Under the pieces are notes generated by a model that was not told the origin of the DNA, made no database searches, and saw nothing but the letters and a program-made list of their open reading frames with translations. From contig NZ_JADBGI010000005.1 in the NCBI RefSeq assembly GCF_014892575.1, forward strand, positions 186,001 through 250,000: 64,000 nt of DNA, read 5' to 3'. The translations under genes and the position numbers were made by a program. The stretch's first letter is position 1; each line of letters opens with the position of its first letter. Source of the DNA: Nocardiopsis coralli (lineage in GTDB: Bacteria > Actinomycetota > Actinomycetes > Streptosporangiales > Streptosporangiaceae). Shown here in pieces: positions 15,719-23,893 of the stretch.

Positions 15719-16321
15719 TCACAACGGGGCGGCAGTGAGGCGTTCGATGATGCCCCACCGGGTGGTCCGCCGGTACAGGACCTCGAAGTCGGCGGTTCGA
15801 AGGGCCGCGGTGGTGTCCCGAGCCTGTTCGTCGGGCGCGCGGGTGGCAGCCACCCGGTCCAATGCCCGTTGCAGAGCCAGGACCGGCCGGTGCGGGCTCG
15901 CCACGTGCCCGAGACTGACCAACCGCCCGCCGTGGTCCAGGACCCGGCGGATCTCCCGGAGAGTGAGGTGGAGGTCGGGCACGCTGCTCAAGGTCAGGGT
16001 GCACACCACCGTGTCGACGCTCCCCGGGCGCAACGGGAGGTGATGGGCGTCGCCGGCGACCAGTGCGCTGCTGGGGTGGGGGAGTCTTGCGCGTGCGCGT
16101 GCGAGCATCCCGGTGCTCAGGTCGAGCCCGATCAGCCGCACGGAGGACGGGTAGTGCTCCAGGTTCCGGCCGGTGCCGACGCCGACCTCCAGGGTGACCC
16201 CCCGCGCCTGGGAGCACGCCCAGGCGCGGCCGTCGCCCAGCATCACACGCTCGTACCACCCGGTCTCACGGTCGTAGCGGGGCGCGTAGGCGTCGTAGGC
16301 GCGGCGCACCTCGTCGTCCAT
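15719..16321 (-). CDS. Class I SAM-dependent methyltransferase (UbiE-like)
   Basis: A 200-residue enzyme with the SAM-binding motif I VTLEVGVGTGRNL (around residue 45), the acidic LIGLDLSTGML, and the LRPGSVDTVVCTLTLSSVPD motif IV region. The domain spans nearly the whole protein, as in small-molecule methyltransferases. The N-terminal YDAYAPRYDRETGWYERV resembles ubiquinone/menaquinone and phosphatidylethanolamine methyltransferases. The substrate cannot be assigned. It converges with the AlkD-like gene, with 12 bp between the stops. Confidence 0.85.
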   Translation of the reverse strand: MDDEVRRAYDAYAPRYDRETGWYERVMLGDGRAWACSQARGVTLEVGVGTGRNLEHYPSSVRLIGLDLSTGMLARARARLPHPSSALVAGDAHHLPLRPGSVDTVVCTLTLSSVPDLHLTLREIRRVLDHGGRLVSLGHVASPHRPVLALQRALDRVAATRAPDEQARDTTAALRTADFEVLYRRTTRWGIIERLTAAPL

Positions 16322-16369
16322 GCTCCCAGCATAGAACCGCAGGTCGAGACAGGGAACGGGCCGCCGGGG

Positions 16370-16840
16370 TCACAACGGGCCCAGGGCCTGAGCGGGGTCC
16401 CGGTCCAGTTCCAGGGTCTCGAGCACCGTCAGCAAGCGGCGTTCCTCGTACCGGAAGTGGTTCTCCATGAGCGCGGCTATGCCTTCGAGGTGGCGGTCCA
16501 GTTCCTCGGGTGGTGCCGCCCCCTCCACCGCCCCCTGCAACCCTGCGAGCAGGTGGGAGATCATCGAGTGGTCCTGCTCCAGCTTTGCCAGGGTCCCGCG
16601 CAGGTCCGGGTACGCGGCCGCGATGGCGGGGAACAACGTGCGGTCCTCGCCCTCGTGGTGACCGGTGAGGGCAGTGCAGAACCCGTGGCAGAACAACAGG
16701 AGGTCGCGGGTGGCCGCCGTCCCGGACCGGCCCTCGTGCACGGCGTCCCGGGTGACCCGTAGGGCTTCGCGCAGGCGGTTGTGCACCGCGCGCATCTCGT
16801 GGCTCCAGGCGATCAACCTGGTCTTCTCGCCCTCAGACAC
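16370..16840 (-). CDS. Hemerythrin HHE domain protein
   Basis: A 156-residue four-helix bundle with di-iron ligands spread as in hemerythrin-like proteins: His in SHEMRAVHNRL, HHEGEDRTLF, EQDHSMISHL and ENHFRYEERRLL. Such proteins bind O2, NO or iron. It lies 48 bp from the methyltransferase on the same strand, so the two may be co-transcribed. There are no membrane segments. Confidence 0.88.
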   Translation of the reverse strand: MSEGEKTRLIAWSHEMRAVHNRLREALRVTRDAVHEGRSGTAATRDLLLFCHGFCTALTGHHEGEDRTLFPAIAAAYPDLRGTLAKLEQDHSMISHLLAGLQGAVEGAAPPEELDRHLEGIAALMENHFRYEERRLLTVLETLELDRDPAQALGPL

Positions 16841-16978
16841 GTGAGGGCGAAGGGAACGACGTGAGCATCGTCGAACTCCTCCGTGGATCCGGCGCCTCCA
16901 TGCCTGGCACGGTCTGCCACGGCACGCGACGCTGCGCCGAAGCTAGCACCACCGCGCGCTCGGGGGAAGAGCCCGGAT

Positions 16979-17560
16979 TCAGGGGGAGGGCCGCCGGAGC
17001 ATTGCCCAGGTGCGCGGGCCCCCGTCGGGCAGGTCGTACTCGGCGGTGATCTCGAACCCGAGCGCCTTGTACACACCCACGTTGGCGTCCGTGGAGGTCT
17101 CCAGGAACGCGGGAACACCCTCGGCGTCGGCGGCCGCCAGCCCCGGCTCGATGACCGCACGCCCCAGGCCCCGGCCCTGAGCGGAGGGCCGCACGCCGAC
17201 CGTGCCCAGGAACCACACGGGTTCCGCGGGCCGGTGGGCCTCCATGGCGGCTTCGGCGGAGGCGTGCGCGTCGGAGCGGTCGCCGGCGAGCTCGACCAGG
17301 CGGGGCAGGAGCTGCTGCAAGGTCGGGCCCGCGTCGCCTGCGGGGGTGGACCACACGGCGACGGCGTCCAGGCCGTCGCTCACCCACACCCGACCGTGCG
17401 GCAGCCCGATCTCGGCGAGGAAGAGGCGCTGGAACTCACGGAGCCTGGCCAGGTGGTCGTCGGCGCTGATCGTGTGGCGGGTGAAGGGGTACTCGGCGAA
17501 CGCTGCGGTGAGCGTGTCGGCGGCGCCCTCGACGTCGCCGGGTGTGGCCTCGCGGATCAT
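16979..17560 (-). CDS. GNAT family N-acetyltransferase
   Basis: A 193-residue acetyltransferase. The acetyl-CoA site is visible as TVGVRPSAQGRGLGRAVIEP (about residues 128-147), followed by ETSTDANVGVYKALGFEI, the typical end of the fold. ATG 17560 is preceded by a CGGAG-type site. It is divergent from the SRPBCC-ArsR operon across a 150-bp region that holds two ArsR-type palindromes, so it may share that regulation. The acceptor substrate is unknown. Confidence 0.88.
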   Translation of the reverse strand: MIREATPGDVEGAADTLTAAFAEYPFTRHTISADDHLARLREFQRLFLAEIGLPHGRVWVSDGLDAVAVWSTPAGDAGPTLQQLLPRLVELAGDRSDAHASAEAAMEAHRPAEPVWFLGTVGVRPSAQGRGLGRAVIEPGLAAADAEGVPAFLETSTDANVGVYKALGFEITAEYDLPDGGPRTWAMLRRPSP

Positions 17561-17649
17561 GGTGTGCTCCGTGGTCGGTTCGGGGCAGGGGCAAGCAGAT
17601 ACGAGCCGATACGAGCGGTCGTACACGGTCGTCGGCAATACTACGCAAG

Positions 17650-17701
17650 TGCAACCACAGGGTTGCGGGTTCTCCCGCCAAGATGCAACCCTGGGGTTGC
17701 A
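17650..17701. promoter_or_regulatory. Pair of palindromic operators upstream of the SRPBCC-ArsR operon
   Basis: Site 2 (17684-17701) is a perfect palindrome, TGCAACC-CTGG-GGTTGCA. Site 1 (17650-17667) is the same with one change, TGCAACC-ACAG-GGTTGCG. The centres are 34 bp apart, about three helical turns. They lie just upstream of the AGGAGG of the operon whose last gene is an ArsR regulator, which suggests autoregulation. Confidence 0.7.
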
Positions 17702-17713
17702 CAGGAGGTCGGT

Positions 17714-18517
17714 ATGGACAACGTCGAACGCCATGTGGACATCGACGCACCGCCCGAGCGTGTGTGGGAGCTCCTCACGCGCCCCGGATGGTTCGTCAAC
17801 GACGGGGAGATCGTCGCACACGAGGTCGAGGACCTGGGTGAGGGCGCGTACCTCGTCACGGACCCCGTGCACGGGTCCTTCCGTATCGAGGAGGTCCGGC
17901 TCGAACCGCACACCCGGGCCGTGTTCCGGTGGCACAGGGGGACCGGCCCGGACGACCCCGCCACGCAGGTCGAGTTCCGGTTGGCCGAACGCCCCGGCGG
18001 GGTCCGGCTCACCGTTGTCGAGAGCGGGCTCGAGGCGCTGGGGGTCGATCGCCGACTACGCCAGGGCCAGGAGCAGGGCTGGACCGAGGAGCTCGAGGTC
18101 GCGCGGGCGCACACCGACCCGGCCAGGGTCAGGCGCGCGGTCCATGTCCCGGCCGGCCCCGATCGTGCCTGGGACGTGGTCGCAGACCTGGCCTCGTGGT
18201 ACGCGTTCGGCGGCGCCGCTTACACCCTGATCGAGGATGCGCCGATGCGCCTGGAGTGGGCGGAGCACGGGATCTTCCTGGGGCGCGTCGAACGTGTGGC
18301 GGCACCGTCCGAGCTCGCGTTCCGACTGGCGCAGGAGCCCGACACGGAGCCGGGGGCCGACGCGCCGCTGGTCCGCGTGACCGTGCGGGCCTCCGGGACG
18401 GGTTCCCTCGTGACCGTCGAGCACACCGGTCTGGCCTCCGAGGACGAGGCCGCCATGGAACGCCTCGGATGGGAGGGCGGCCTCACCACCCTCGCCGAAC
18501 GTCTCCGGGGGCAGTAG
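17714..18517 (+). CDS. Tandem SRPBCC (Aha1/START-like) domain protein
   Basis: A 267-residue protein with two START-like halves. The first starts VERHVDIDAPPERVWELL (residues 4-21) and the second RRAVHVPAGPDRAWDVVADL (about 140-160). Each ends with a strand-rich segment of the type RLTVVESGLE or LVTVEHTGL and a C-terminal helix. These domains bind hydrophobic ligands. ATG 17714 follows AGGAGG. The stop TAG overlaps the GTG of the ArsR gene by one base, so the two are coupled; ArsR-SRPBCC pairs are common in actinobacteria. The ligand is unknown. Confidence 0.85.
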   Translation: MDNVERHVDIDAPPERVWELLTRPGWFVNDGEIVAHEVEDLGEGAYLVTDPVHGSFRIEEVRLEPHTRAVFRWHRGTGPDDPATQVEFRLAERPGGVRLTVVESGLEALGVDRRLRQGQEQGWTEELEVARAHTDPARVRRAVHVPAGPDRAWDVVADLASWYAFGGAAYTLIEDAPMRLEWAEHGIFLGRVERVAAPSELAFRLAQEPDTEPGADAPLVRVTVRASGTGSLVTVEHTGLASEDEAAMERLGWEGGLTTLAERLRGQ

Positions 18518-18831
18518 TGAGCGCTCCACCCGACGCCGCCTTCGCCGCATTGGCGGACGGAACACGCTGGAAGGTCCTGGTGCGGATCGGCCGCGAACCC
18601 GCCTCGGCCTCCGCGCTCGCGCGTGAACTCCCGGTCAGTCGGCAGGCCATCGTCAAGCACTTGGAGGTGCTCGCCGGCGCCGGGCTCGTGTTCTCACAGC
18701 GGCGGGGGCGCGAGGTCGTGCACGTGGCCGTGGGGGAGCGGTTGAGCGCGCTCGGCCGGGACCTGGACCGGATCGGGCAGGGGTGGGACGACCGGCTCGC
18801 CGCGCTCAAGGAGGAGGCCGAGGACGGGTGA
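18517..18831 (+). CDS. ArsR family regulator (non-metal type)
   Basis: A 104-residue winged-helix protein (LADGTRWKVLVRIGREP, then ALARELPVSRQAIVKHLEVL and a GLVFSQRRGREVVHV wing). There is no CxC metal-binding motif, so the signal is likely an organic ligand or the partner SRPBCC protein. It starts at GTG 18517 within the stop of the preceding gene. The paired palindromes at 17650-17701 are its probable binding sites. Confidence 0.88.
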   Translation: MSAPPDAAFAALADGTRWKVLVRIGREPASASALARELPVSRQAIVKHLEVLAGAGLVFSQRRGREVVHVAVGERLSALGRDLDRIGQGWDDRLAALKEEAEDG

Positions 18832-18869
18832 GCCCCGGGAGCGGGCATCGCGTCTGCGCGAGCGCGTGA

Positions 18870-19016
18870 CAGACCGGGCTGCTTCTCTCCTCTTGACCGG
18901 CGAGCACCACAGGACCAGGTGTCACCGAACGTCTGCCCACAACAACCACAACGGGCGCGAGCGCCGGCGAGCGCACACCGGGGGGTCCGGGGGGTCGTCC
19001 CCCCGAAAAGCACAAA
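18870..19016 (-). repeat. Single inverted copy of the tRNA-linked repeat
   Basis: Read on the minus strand, the sequence from CTTTGTGCTTTTCGGGGGGA onward matches 13537 onward almost base for base for about 95 bp (including the GGGGGG/CCCCCC hairpin and GTGTGCGCTCGC) and then more loosely. Only one unit is present here, against three after tRNA copy 2. Confidence 0.85.
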
Positions 19017-19018
19017 GA

Positions 19019-19052
19019 CCCTGCGAAGGCGGACGGAGTCCGCCGAGCAGGG
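19019..19052 (-). terminator. Terminator after tRNA-Ala copy 3
   Basis: On the minus strand, CCCTGC...GCAGGG encloses a second stem GGCGGAC/GTCCGCC with a 3-nt loop, followed by a TCTTT tail. The outer stem equals that of the copy 2 terminator; the inner stem has a different sequence. Confidence 0.8.
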
Positions 19053-19061
19053 CCTTCCGAG

Positions 19062-19134
19062 TGGAGCTATGGGGATTCGAACCCCAGACCTCCTCCATGC
19101 CATGGAGGCGCGCTACCAACTGCGCCATAGCCCC
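19062..19134 (-). tRNA. tRNA-Ala(GGC), copy 3
   Basis: Identical to copies 1 and 2 but on the minus strand. With copy 2 it forms inverted repeats facing each other across 5.7 kb. It has its own promoter and terminator, so it is probably functional. Confidence 0.97.
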
Positions 19135-19162
19135 TTGTGGGTCGCCCGAAGGCGATGCCTCA

Positions 19163-19192
19163 AGTCTACCGGACCTCGGCGAGTGCCTCGAA
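19163..19192 (-). promoter_or_regulatory. Promoter of tRNA-Ala copy 3
   Basis: On the minus strand, TTCGAG (complement of 19187-19192), an 18-bp spacer and TAGACT (complement of 19163-19168). It is nearly the same as the promoter of copy 1. Confidence 0.6.
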
Positions 19193-19244
19193 CGCTTTTC
19201 GCTCCCGAGGGGCCTGCGGGAACGTCGCGGGTAGGACGGACGGT

Positions 19245-19457
19245 ATGGACCCCCAGGACAAGGACGACCCGGTCAGCCCCGCGAACCCGGCGAGCAGAGT
19301 GCTCCGGTGGGAGGAGTACGGCGGCACGTGGCGGGTGGTCGCGCGTGGCGCGAGCGGCGTGACGGTCGAGCTGTGCAGCTGTACCGGCGGAGAGGTCCTC
19401 GAACGGTGGACCAGTGATGATCCGGACCTGATCACGCTGGTCGACACCCCGACCTGA
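19245..19457 (+). CDS. Small conserved actinobacterial protein, function unknown
   Basis: A 70-residue protein with the core RWEEYGGTWRVVARGASGVT followed by VELCSCTGGEVLERW. Similar short proteins with a Trp-rich strand and a CxC pair are familiar from other actinomycetes, but I know of no function. ATG 19245 lies after GGACGGACGG. There is no signal peptide or membrane segment. Confidence 0.6.
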   Translation: MDPQDKDDPVSPANPASRVLRWEEYGGTWRVVARGASGVTVELCSCTGGEVLERWTSDDPDLITLVDTPT

Positions 19458-19532
19458 TTCGAGCTCTCCCGTCCTCGCCCCCTCAGCAGTGCCGAGCCCA
19501 TCTTGCCCTGGCTCATGCAACCCCCATGGCCG

Positions 19533-19670
19533 GCGGCGCGCCCAGGACCTGCTCCGTTTGCGCGGGCGTCCGCCCAAGACCTGCTCCGCCTTTTGCGCGA
19601 GCGTTCACCCAAGACCCGCTCCGCGTCGTACGCGAGCGTCCGCCCAAGATCCGCTCCGCCTCGTACGCGG
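19533..19670. repeat. 35-bp tandem repeat (minisatellite), about four copies
   Basis: Units at 19566-19600, 19601-19635 and 19636-19670 are each exactly 35 bp and share GCGTCCGCCCAAGA-CCGCTCCGC with few changes; a 33-bp degenerate unit precedes at 19533. The repeat lies in the gap 19458-19795, which holds no supported gene. Every frame is open because of base composition, not coding. Confidence 0.8.
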
Positions 19671-19795
19671 GCGCCGGCGAGTGTGCGTGGCGGAGCGGGA
19701 ACGCCTGTACCTCGGCCACAGAACACGTGCACTTCAGTGGGAGATACCGGGCTTGTGCGCCCCCGGCCCCGGAACCTGGTCGGCCCACCCCCGCA

Positions 19796-20401
19796 TCACG
19801 CGCCACGTCTCTCCGGATAGGTGACGACCTTGCGGAACCCGCCGCCCTCCCCGCCCCCGTCACCCCCGACGACGGCGCCGGCGCTCAACCTCGCGGGCTC
19901 GCCGCGGCCCGGGCCCAGTACGTGGAACACGTCCTCACCCCGCGCGATCAGGTGGTCGGCGATGATCCGCCGGTGGCACCGCCACCACACCGCCTCGGCG
20001 CACATGACGGCGGTCGGGCGTTCGTGCCCCCACTCGCGCAGCAGCTCCAGCGCGCGCCCGAACCCCTCCGAGAGCGCGTGGTCCGCGTAGTTGTGGAAGC
20101 TCCGGTTCCGCCACCACCCGTTCACTTCGAACGGAACGTCCTTGCTCACGGGTCTGCGCCCGGTCAACTCCTCCGCCCGCCGCAGGGTGGTCCCCAGGTC
20201 CGCGAGAGCCCCCGCGAGTGTGTCCTCGTCGAACTGCGGATACCGCGCCGAACCGGGCAGTCTCCGCACGTCCACGACCAGCGTGATCCCGTGCTCCTGC
20301 AGCAGGCCGGTGAACTCAGCGAGGGTCCGGTTCGAGTGCCCGACCGTGAAGAAGCGCCCGCGAGCCGCCCCACTCGCAGTTCCGATCTCCGTCCCGCTCA
20401 C
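19796..20401 (-). CDS. DUF488 family protein
   Basis: A 201-residue protein of the DUF488 family: FFTVGHSNRTLAEFTGLLQ at the N-terminus, VVDVRRLPGSARYPQFD, and the conserved CAEAVWWRCHRRIIADHL in the C-terminal half. The conserved Cys and His pattern suggests an enzyme or nucleic-acid protein, but the activity is not established. GTG 20401 overlaps the stop of the upstream DUF2945 gene by 4 bp (GTGA), so the two form one operon. A Gly-rich stretch follows the core domain. Confidence 0.85.
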   Translation of the reverse strand: MSGTEIGTASGAARGRFFTVGHSNRTLAEFTGLLQEHGITLVVDVRRLPGSARYPQFDEDTLAGALADLGTTLRRAEELTGRRPVSKDVPFEVNGWWRNRSFHNYADHALSEGFGRALELLREWGHERPTAVMCAEAVWWRCHRRIIADHLIARGEDVFHVLGPGRGEPARLSAGAVVGGDGGGEGGGFRKVVTYPERRGA

Positions 20402-20619
20402 TGCTCTCCGTCGACCAGGCGCAGCGCGGACCCCTTGTGCGCCGCGACGTGGTCGGTCCGGTCGCTCTTGATCTTGTACTGCGGCTCCTCCGGCGACGCC
20501 CGCCTTGTGTGCCCCTTGTAGTCGAAGTCGGCCGTGTGCACCTCGGTGATCGTCCCCGACACCCGGCCGGCCTCGGAGTTCCACTCCACGTGGTCGCCGA
20601 CCTCGAACCTGTGCGACAT
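20398..20619 (-). CDS. DUF2945 (TUDOR-like) small protein
   Basis: A 73-residue protein with the DUF2945 pattern FEVGDHVEWNSEAGRVSGTI, then KGHTRRASPEEPQYKIKSD and HKGSALRLV at the end. The family is annotated as a hypervirulence-associated TUDOR-like domain, with no proven role. ATG 20619 is preceded by GGAAGAG. It is coupled by a 4-bp overlap to the DUF488 gene. Confidence 0.85.
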   Translation of the reverse strand: MSHRFEVGDHVEWNSEAGRVSGTITEVHTADFDYKGHTRRASPEEPQYKIKSDRTDHVAAHKGSALRLVDGEQ

Positions 20620-20731
20620 GTGCTCTTCCTTCTGCCGGTCGTGCGGTCTCCCACCACTGTGGCAACGCCCCGCCCTGATCCCGGGTAGGCCGGTTCCGGA
20701 CGCGGGCGTGTGCCGTTCCGGAGCGTCCCGA

Positions 20732-20737
20732 TACACT
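20732..20737 (+). promoter_or_regulatory. -10 element for the NTPase-TPR gene
   Basis: TACACT, matching the actinobacterial TAnnnT consensus, 30 bp before the GTG start at 20768. No clear -35 is seen. Confidence 0.4.
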
Positions 20738-20767
20738 CCCTTCGCCCCCTGTCCCGAAGGACCGTGA

Positions 20768-23700
20768 GTGAACCGACCCTTCGTCGTCCTGCTCCTGATC
20801 GCCACCGCCCTGTCCGCCGTGGCCGGCCTCCTTGTCGAGGAACTCAGCGTTCCCCTCTGGGTGACGGCCGCTGCCACCGCCGCCACGGCCGTGGTCGGGC
20901 TCCTGCTCAAGAAACCCGTCGAGCGCTTCCAGGACCGCACCGACCCAGGCCGTTTCACGCAGCACCTCGTCAAGGGCGGGGCCGTCCGGGTCCGGGACAC
21001 CGCTCGCGACGTGCCCGGCCTCTTGGGCGTGCACCCGGCCCGGTTCCGTGACCCCGACGACGTGCACAGCGACCAGCTGCCCGACTACGTGCAGCGCCCC
21101 GAACTCGAGAAGAAGGTCCGCGACCGTCTGAAGGCGCACGGGCTCGTCGTGGTGACCGGCGGGTCGGCCACGGGGAAGAGCCGGTTGGCCTACCAGGTCG
21201 TGCGGGAGCTCTACCCGGACCGCATGCTCTACCGCCCCCTCCCCGGCGAGGCGGGCGTGCGGGGTCTCGTCGCCACCGGTGCCCTGCCGAGGAAGGCGGT
21301 CTTCTGGCTGGACGGCGTCGAGGACCACGTCGCCCAGGGCCTGCGCCCCGAGGACATCGCGGGCCTGCTCCCGGAGGGCCACGGCAACGCCGTGGTCGCC
21401 ACGATGCGGGTCCACCCGGGCTCGGGCTCCGGCGACGACCGCTCGGGGCAGAGTCAGGAGACCTTCCTGCGCAGGTTCGCCGGCCACGAGGTCCAGGTCC
21501 CCCGCGGCAACGACGGCTACAGCGAGGACGTGCCCGACGATCCCCGGATCCGGGAGGCCGCCGCCCAGAGCCGCCACGGGCTCACCGAGTACCTGGCGCA
21601 GGGGCCGGCGGCGTACCTCAAGTGGGAGCGGCTGTCGGGGAACGCGGACACACACCGCGCCGGGGCCGTGGTCGAGGCCGCCGTCGACGCCCGCCGCGCC
21701 GGCCGGCACACCCCGCTGCCGAAGGAACTCCTCCGCCGGCTGCACGAGCACTACGTCGACACCTCGGAGGGCTCCGGGGCAGGCCGACAGACCTTCGACG
21801 AGGCGTTGAACGATGCCGCCCGGCCCTACGACGGGGCGAGCGGCTGCCTGATGGAGTCCGACCAGGTCCCCGGCGCCTACTACGCCTTCGACTACCTCGT
21901 CGACCGCGCCCAGGAGAACGAGGAACCGGTCGCGACGCCGGTCCTGGAGGAGCTCGTCGAGGCCACCGAGGGACCGGAACTGGTGTCCCTGGGACGCGCG
22001 GCACAGGAGAGCGACCGTGGCTGCGCGCTGCGCGCGGCCGACCGCCGCCTCGCCGAGAGGCCGGGGGACGCCGCGGCTCTCGGGTTGCGTGGTGCCGTCC
22101 TGCTCGAGAAGGCCCACGGCCGCGGGGCGGAGGACGAGTGGCACGGCCTCAGAGGTGCGTGCAGCGACCTGAAGTGGAACGACGACACCCCGGAGGCCGT
22201 CGGTCTCGTCCGCCGGGCGGTCGAGGCCGGTGACGAACGCTCGCGTCCGGTCCTGGGAACCTTCCTTCAGCGTTCGGGGCGGTTCGAGGAGGCCCTGGAA
22301 CACCTGCGGCAGGTGGAGGAACCCGACGGTGTCCTCGAGCTACGCATCGCCAAGGCCCTTCGGGGGCTCGGCCGACTCGATGAAGCAGACGAGCAACTGA
22401 TGAAGGTCGCCGATCGCGGCTTGATCGCGGCCTTCTTCCACCTGGCGGTGAACGCTGCCGACCGGGGAAACCTCGACCTCTCCCTGTACACCTACGACTG
22501 GCTCGCCGACGCCGCTCGTGAGCTGGACGATCGGCGGCTCGAGCTCCTGACCATGCATGCCAGGGCCGAACTCCTGTTCCGGGTGGGCCTGGTCGCCGAG
22601 GCGGTCGAATTCTCCGAGAAGGGGGCGGAGAAGGAGGAGGCCTGGGCCTTCTACGCTCTGGTCCGGCACTTCGAGGACACGGAGAACATGGCGATGGCCT
22701 CCCTCTGGTCGCGGAGGGCCGCCGACGCCGGGATCCTCTGGGCCATGGCGAAGCAGGGCATGATCACCGACGATGAGATCCAGCAATCCCGGGACCACTG
22801 GTACGCGCGTACACATGCCGCCGCGGACCTGTACTCGGAGATGCATGTGAGACTCGCGGTGGCGCGGACCGTGATCCGCGCCATGGACCGGGTCATCGAG
22901 TGGGCGGACAGGGGTACCCCCGGGGCCGATCTTTCCGACGCACCCGAGGTCGTTGTGGGGTCCCTCGACGACATGGACGGTTCGAAGGACACCGGTGCGA
23001 CCGACGCCCCCGTGGAGACCGCGACGGACCCCGAGACCCGCATCGCGCTCCACCGCGAGCAGGGCAACCATCGCGAGCTCGTGTCCCTGCTCGCCGCCGA
23101 GGTGGCGGCCGGCCGTGAGAACCGGGTGGAGGCCCTCGACGAGGCCCTGGACTCTCTGGACCGGGAGGACTGGATGCCGGTCATCACCGAGGCTGCGGAC
23201 ACCGAGCACCGCTATCCGACGGCCGTCGTCCTGACCATGCTCCGGGCCGGGTTCGAGCAGCGTGCGGAGGAGCTCCTGCTGCTCTACGTGCACACAGGTG
23301 ACCAGCGGGCGTTGAAGCTCCTCGCCACGTTCTACAAGGAGCGCGAACGACACGGCGAGCTCGTGGAACTCCTGCGCCACCGGGTCTACCTGGGTTCCAG
23401 TTCCGCCGCCGCCGAGCTGGCCGAGTACCTGTACGCCAACACGGAGGTCGGCAGCGTGGAGGAGGACCTCACGTGGCCGCTGGCCTCGTTCGCCAGGTCG
23501 GAGGGGGAGATGTCCGTCTCCACGCTGATGGCCGTCTACGTGCTCGGAGGGGACAAACGCAGGCTCGTGGCCGAGACGATCGAGGCGGGCGGTGCGGGGC
23601 ACGCCCGGCTGGCCGTCGCGCTGGTGGACGACGGGCAGGTCGAAGAGGCCGAGGCGGTCTTCGTACAGGGAGAGGACCACGAGAGCTTCGTCTACCGACC

Positions 23701-23893
23701 GCCCGCGTATCTGGATTTCGCCGAGGCACTCGTGGCCAAAGGTCTCGGTTCCCGGGCCGAGGCCGTGCTCGAACGGATGACCGAGGACGGGGCGACCGAG
23801 AAGCATCGGGCCCGTGCGGAGCAGATCCGCGCCAGGGCCGGGATGGGAAGGCTCCGGTGGAAGCTGTGGGGGAGGCGTCGTTGGAACCGCTGA
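20768..23893 (+). CDS. Membrane-anchored P-loop NTPase with C-terminal TPR-like repeats
   Basis: A 1041-residue protein. Residues 5-24 and 30-47 are two membrane helices, so the rest probably faces the cytoplasm. A P-loop NTPase follows: Walker A GGSATGKS (131-138), Walker B VFWLDGVED (178-186), then a helical region up to about 400. The C-terminal 600 residues are alpha-helical and TPR/Sel1-like (FEEALEHLRQVEE, LGRLDEADEQLMKVADRG, LVAEAVEFSEKGAEKEEAW). The build (membrane, NTPase, repeat sensor) resembles STAND-type signalling ATPases, but I do not recognise the family. The start is GTG 20768 with AAGGA upstream. It overlaps the next gene. Confidence 0.75.
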   Translation: MNRPFVVLLLIATALSAVAGLLVEELSVPLWVTAAATAATAVVGLLLKKPVERFQDRTDPGRFTQHLVKGGAVRVRDTARDVPGLLGVHPARFRDPDDVHSDQLPDYVQRPELEKKVRDRLKAHGLVVVTGGSATGKSRLAYQVVRELYPDRMLYRPLPGEAGVRGLVATGALPRKAVFWLDGVEDHVAQGLRPEDIAGLLPEGHGNAVVATMRVHPGSGSGDDRSGQSQETFLRRFAGHEVQVPRGNDGYSEDVPDDPRIREAAAQSRHGLTEYLAQGPAAYLKWERLSGNADTHRAGAVVEAAVDARRAGRHTPLPKELLRRLHEHYVDTSEGSGAGRQTFDEALNDAARPYDGASGCLMESDQVPGAYYAFDYLVDRAQENEEPVATPVLEELVEATEGPELVSLGRAAQESDRGCALRAADRRLAERPGDAAALGLRGAVLLEKAHGRGAEDEWHGLRGACSDLKWNDDTPEAVGLVRRAVEAGDERSRPVLGTFLQRSGRFEEALEHLRQVEEPDGVLELRIAKALRGLGRLDEADEQLMKVADRGLIAAFFHLAVNAADRGNLDLSLYTYDWLADAARELDDRRLELLTMHARAELLFRVGLVAEAVEFSEKGAEKEEAWAFYALVRHFEDTENMAMASLWSRRAADAGILWAMAKQGMITDDEIQQSRDHWYARTHAAADLYSEMHVRLAVARTVIRAMDRVIEWADRGTPGADLSDAPEVVVGSLDDMDGSKDTGATDAPVETATDPETRIALHREQGNHRELVSLLAAEVAAGRENRVEALDEALDSLDREDWMPVITEAADTEHRYPTAVVLTMLRAGFEQRAEELLLLYVHTGDQRALKLLATFYKERERHGELVELLRHRVYLGSSSAAAELAEYLYANTEVGSVEEDLTWPLASFARSEGEMSVSTLMAVYVLGGDKRRLVAETIEAGGAGHARLAVALVDDGQVEEAEAVFVQGEDHESFVYRPPAYLDFAEALVAKGLGSRAEAVLERMTEDGATEKHRARAEQIRARAGMGRLRWKLWGRRRWNR

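Noticed and set aside
19533..19670. 35-bp repeats as a CRISPR array
   Set aside because: Units are directly adjacent without unique spacers, and no cas genes are present.
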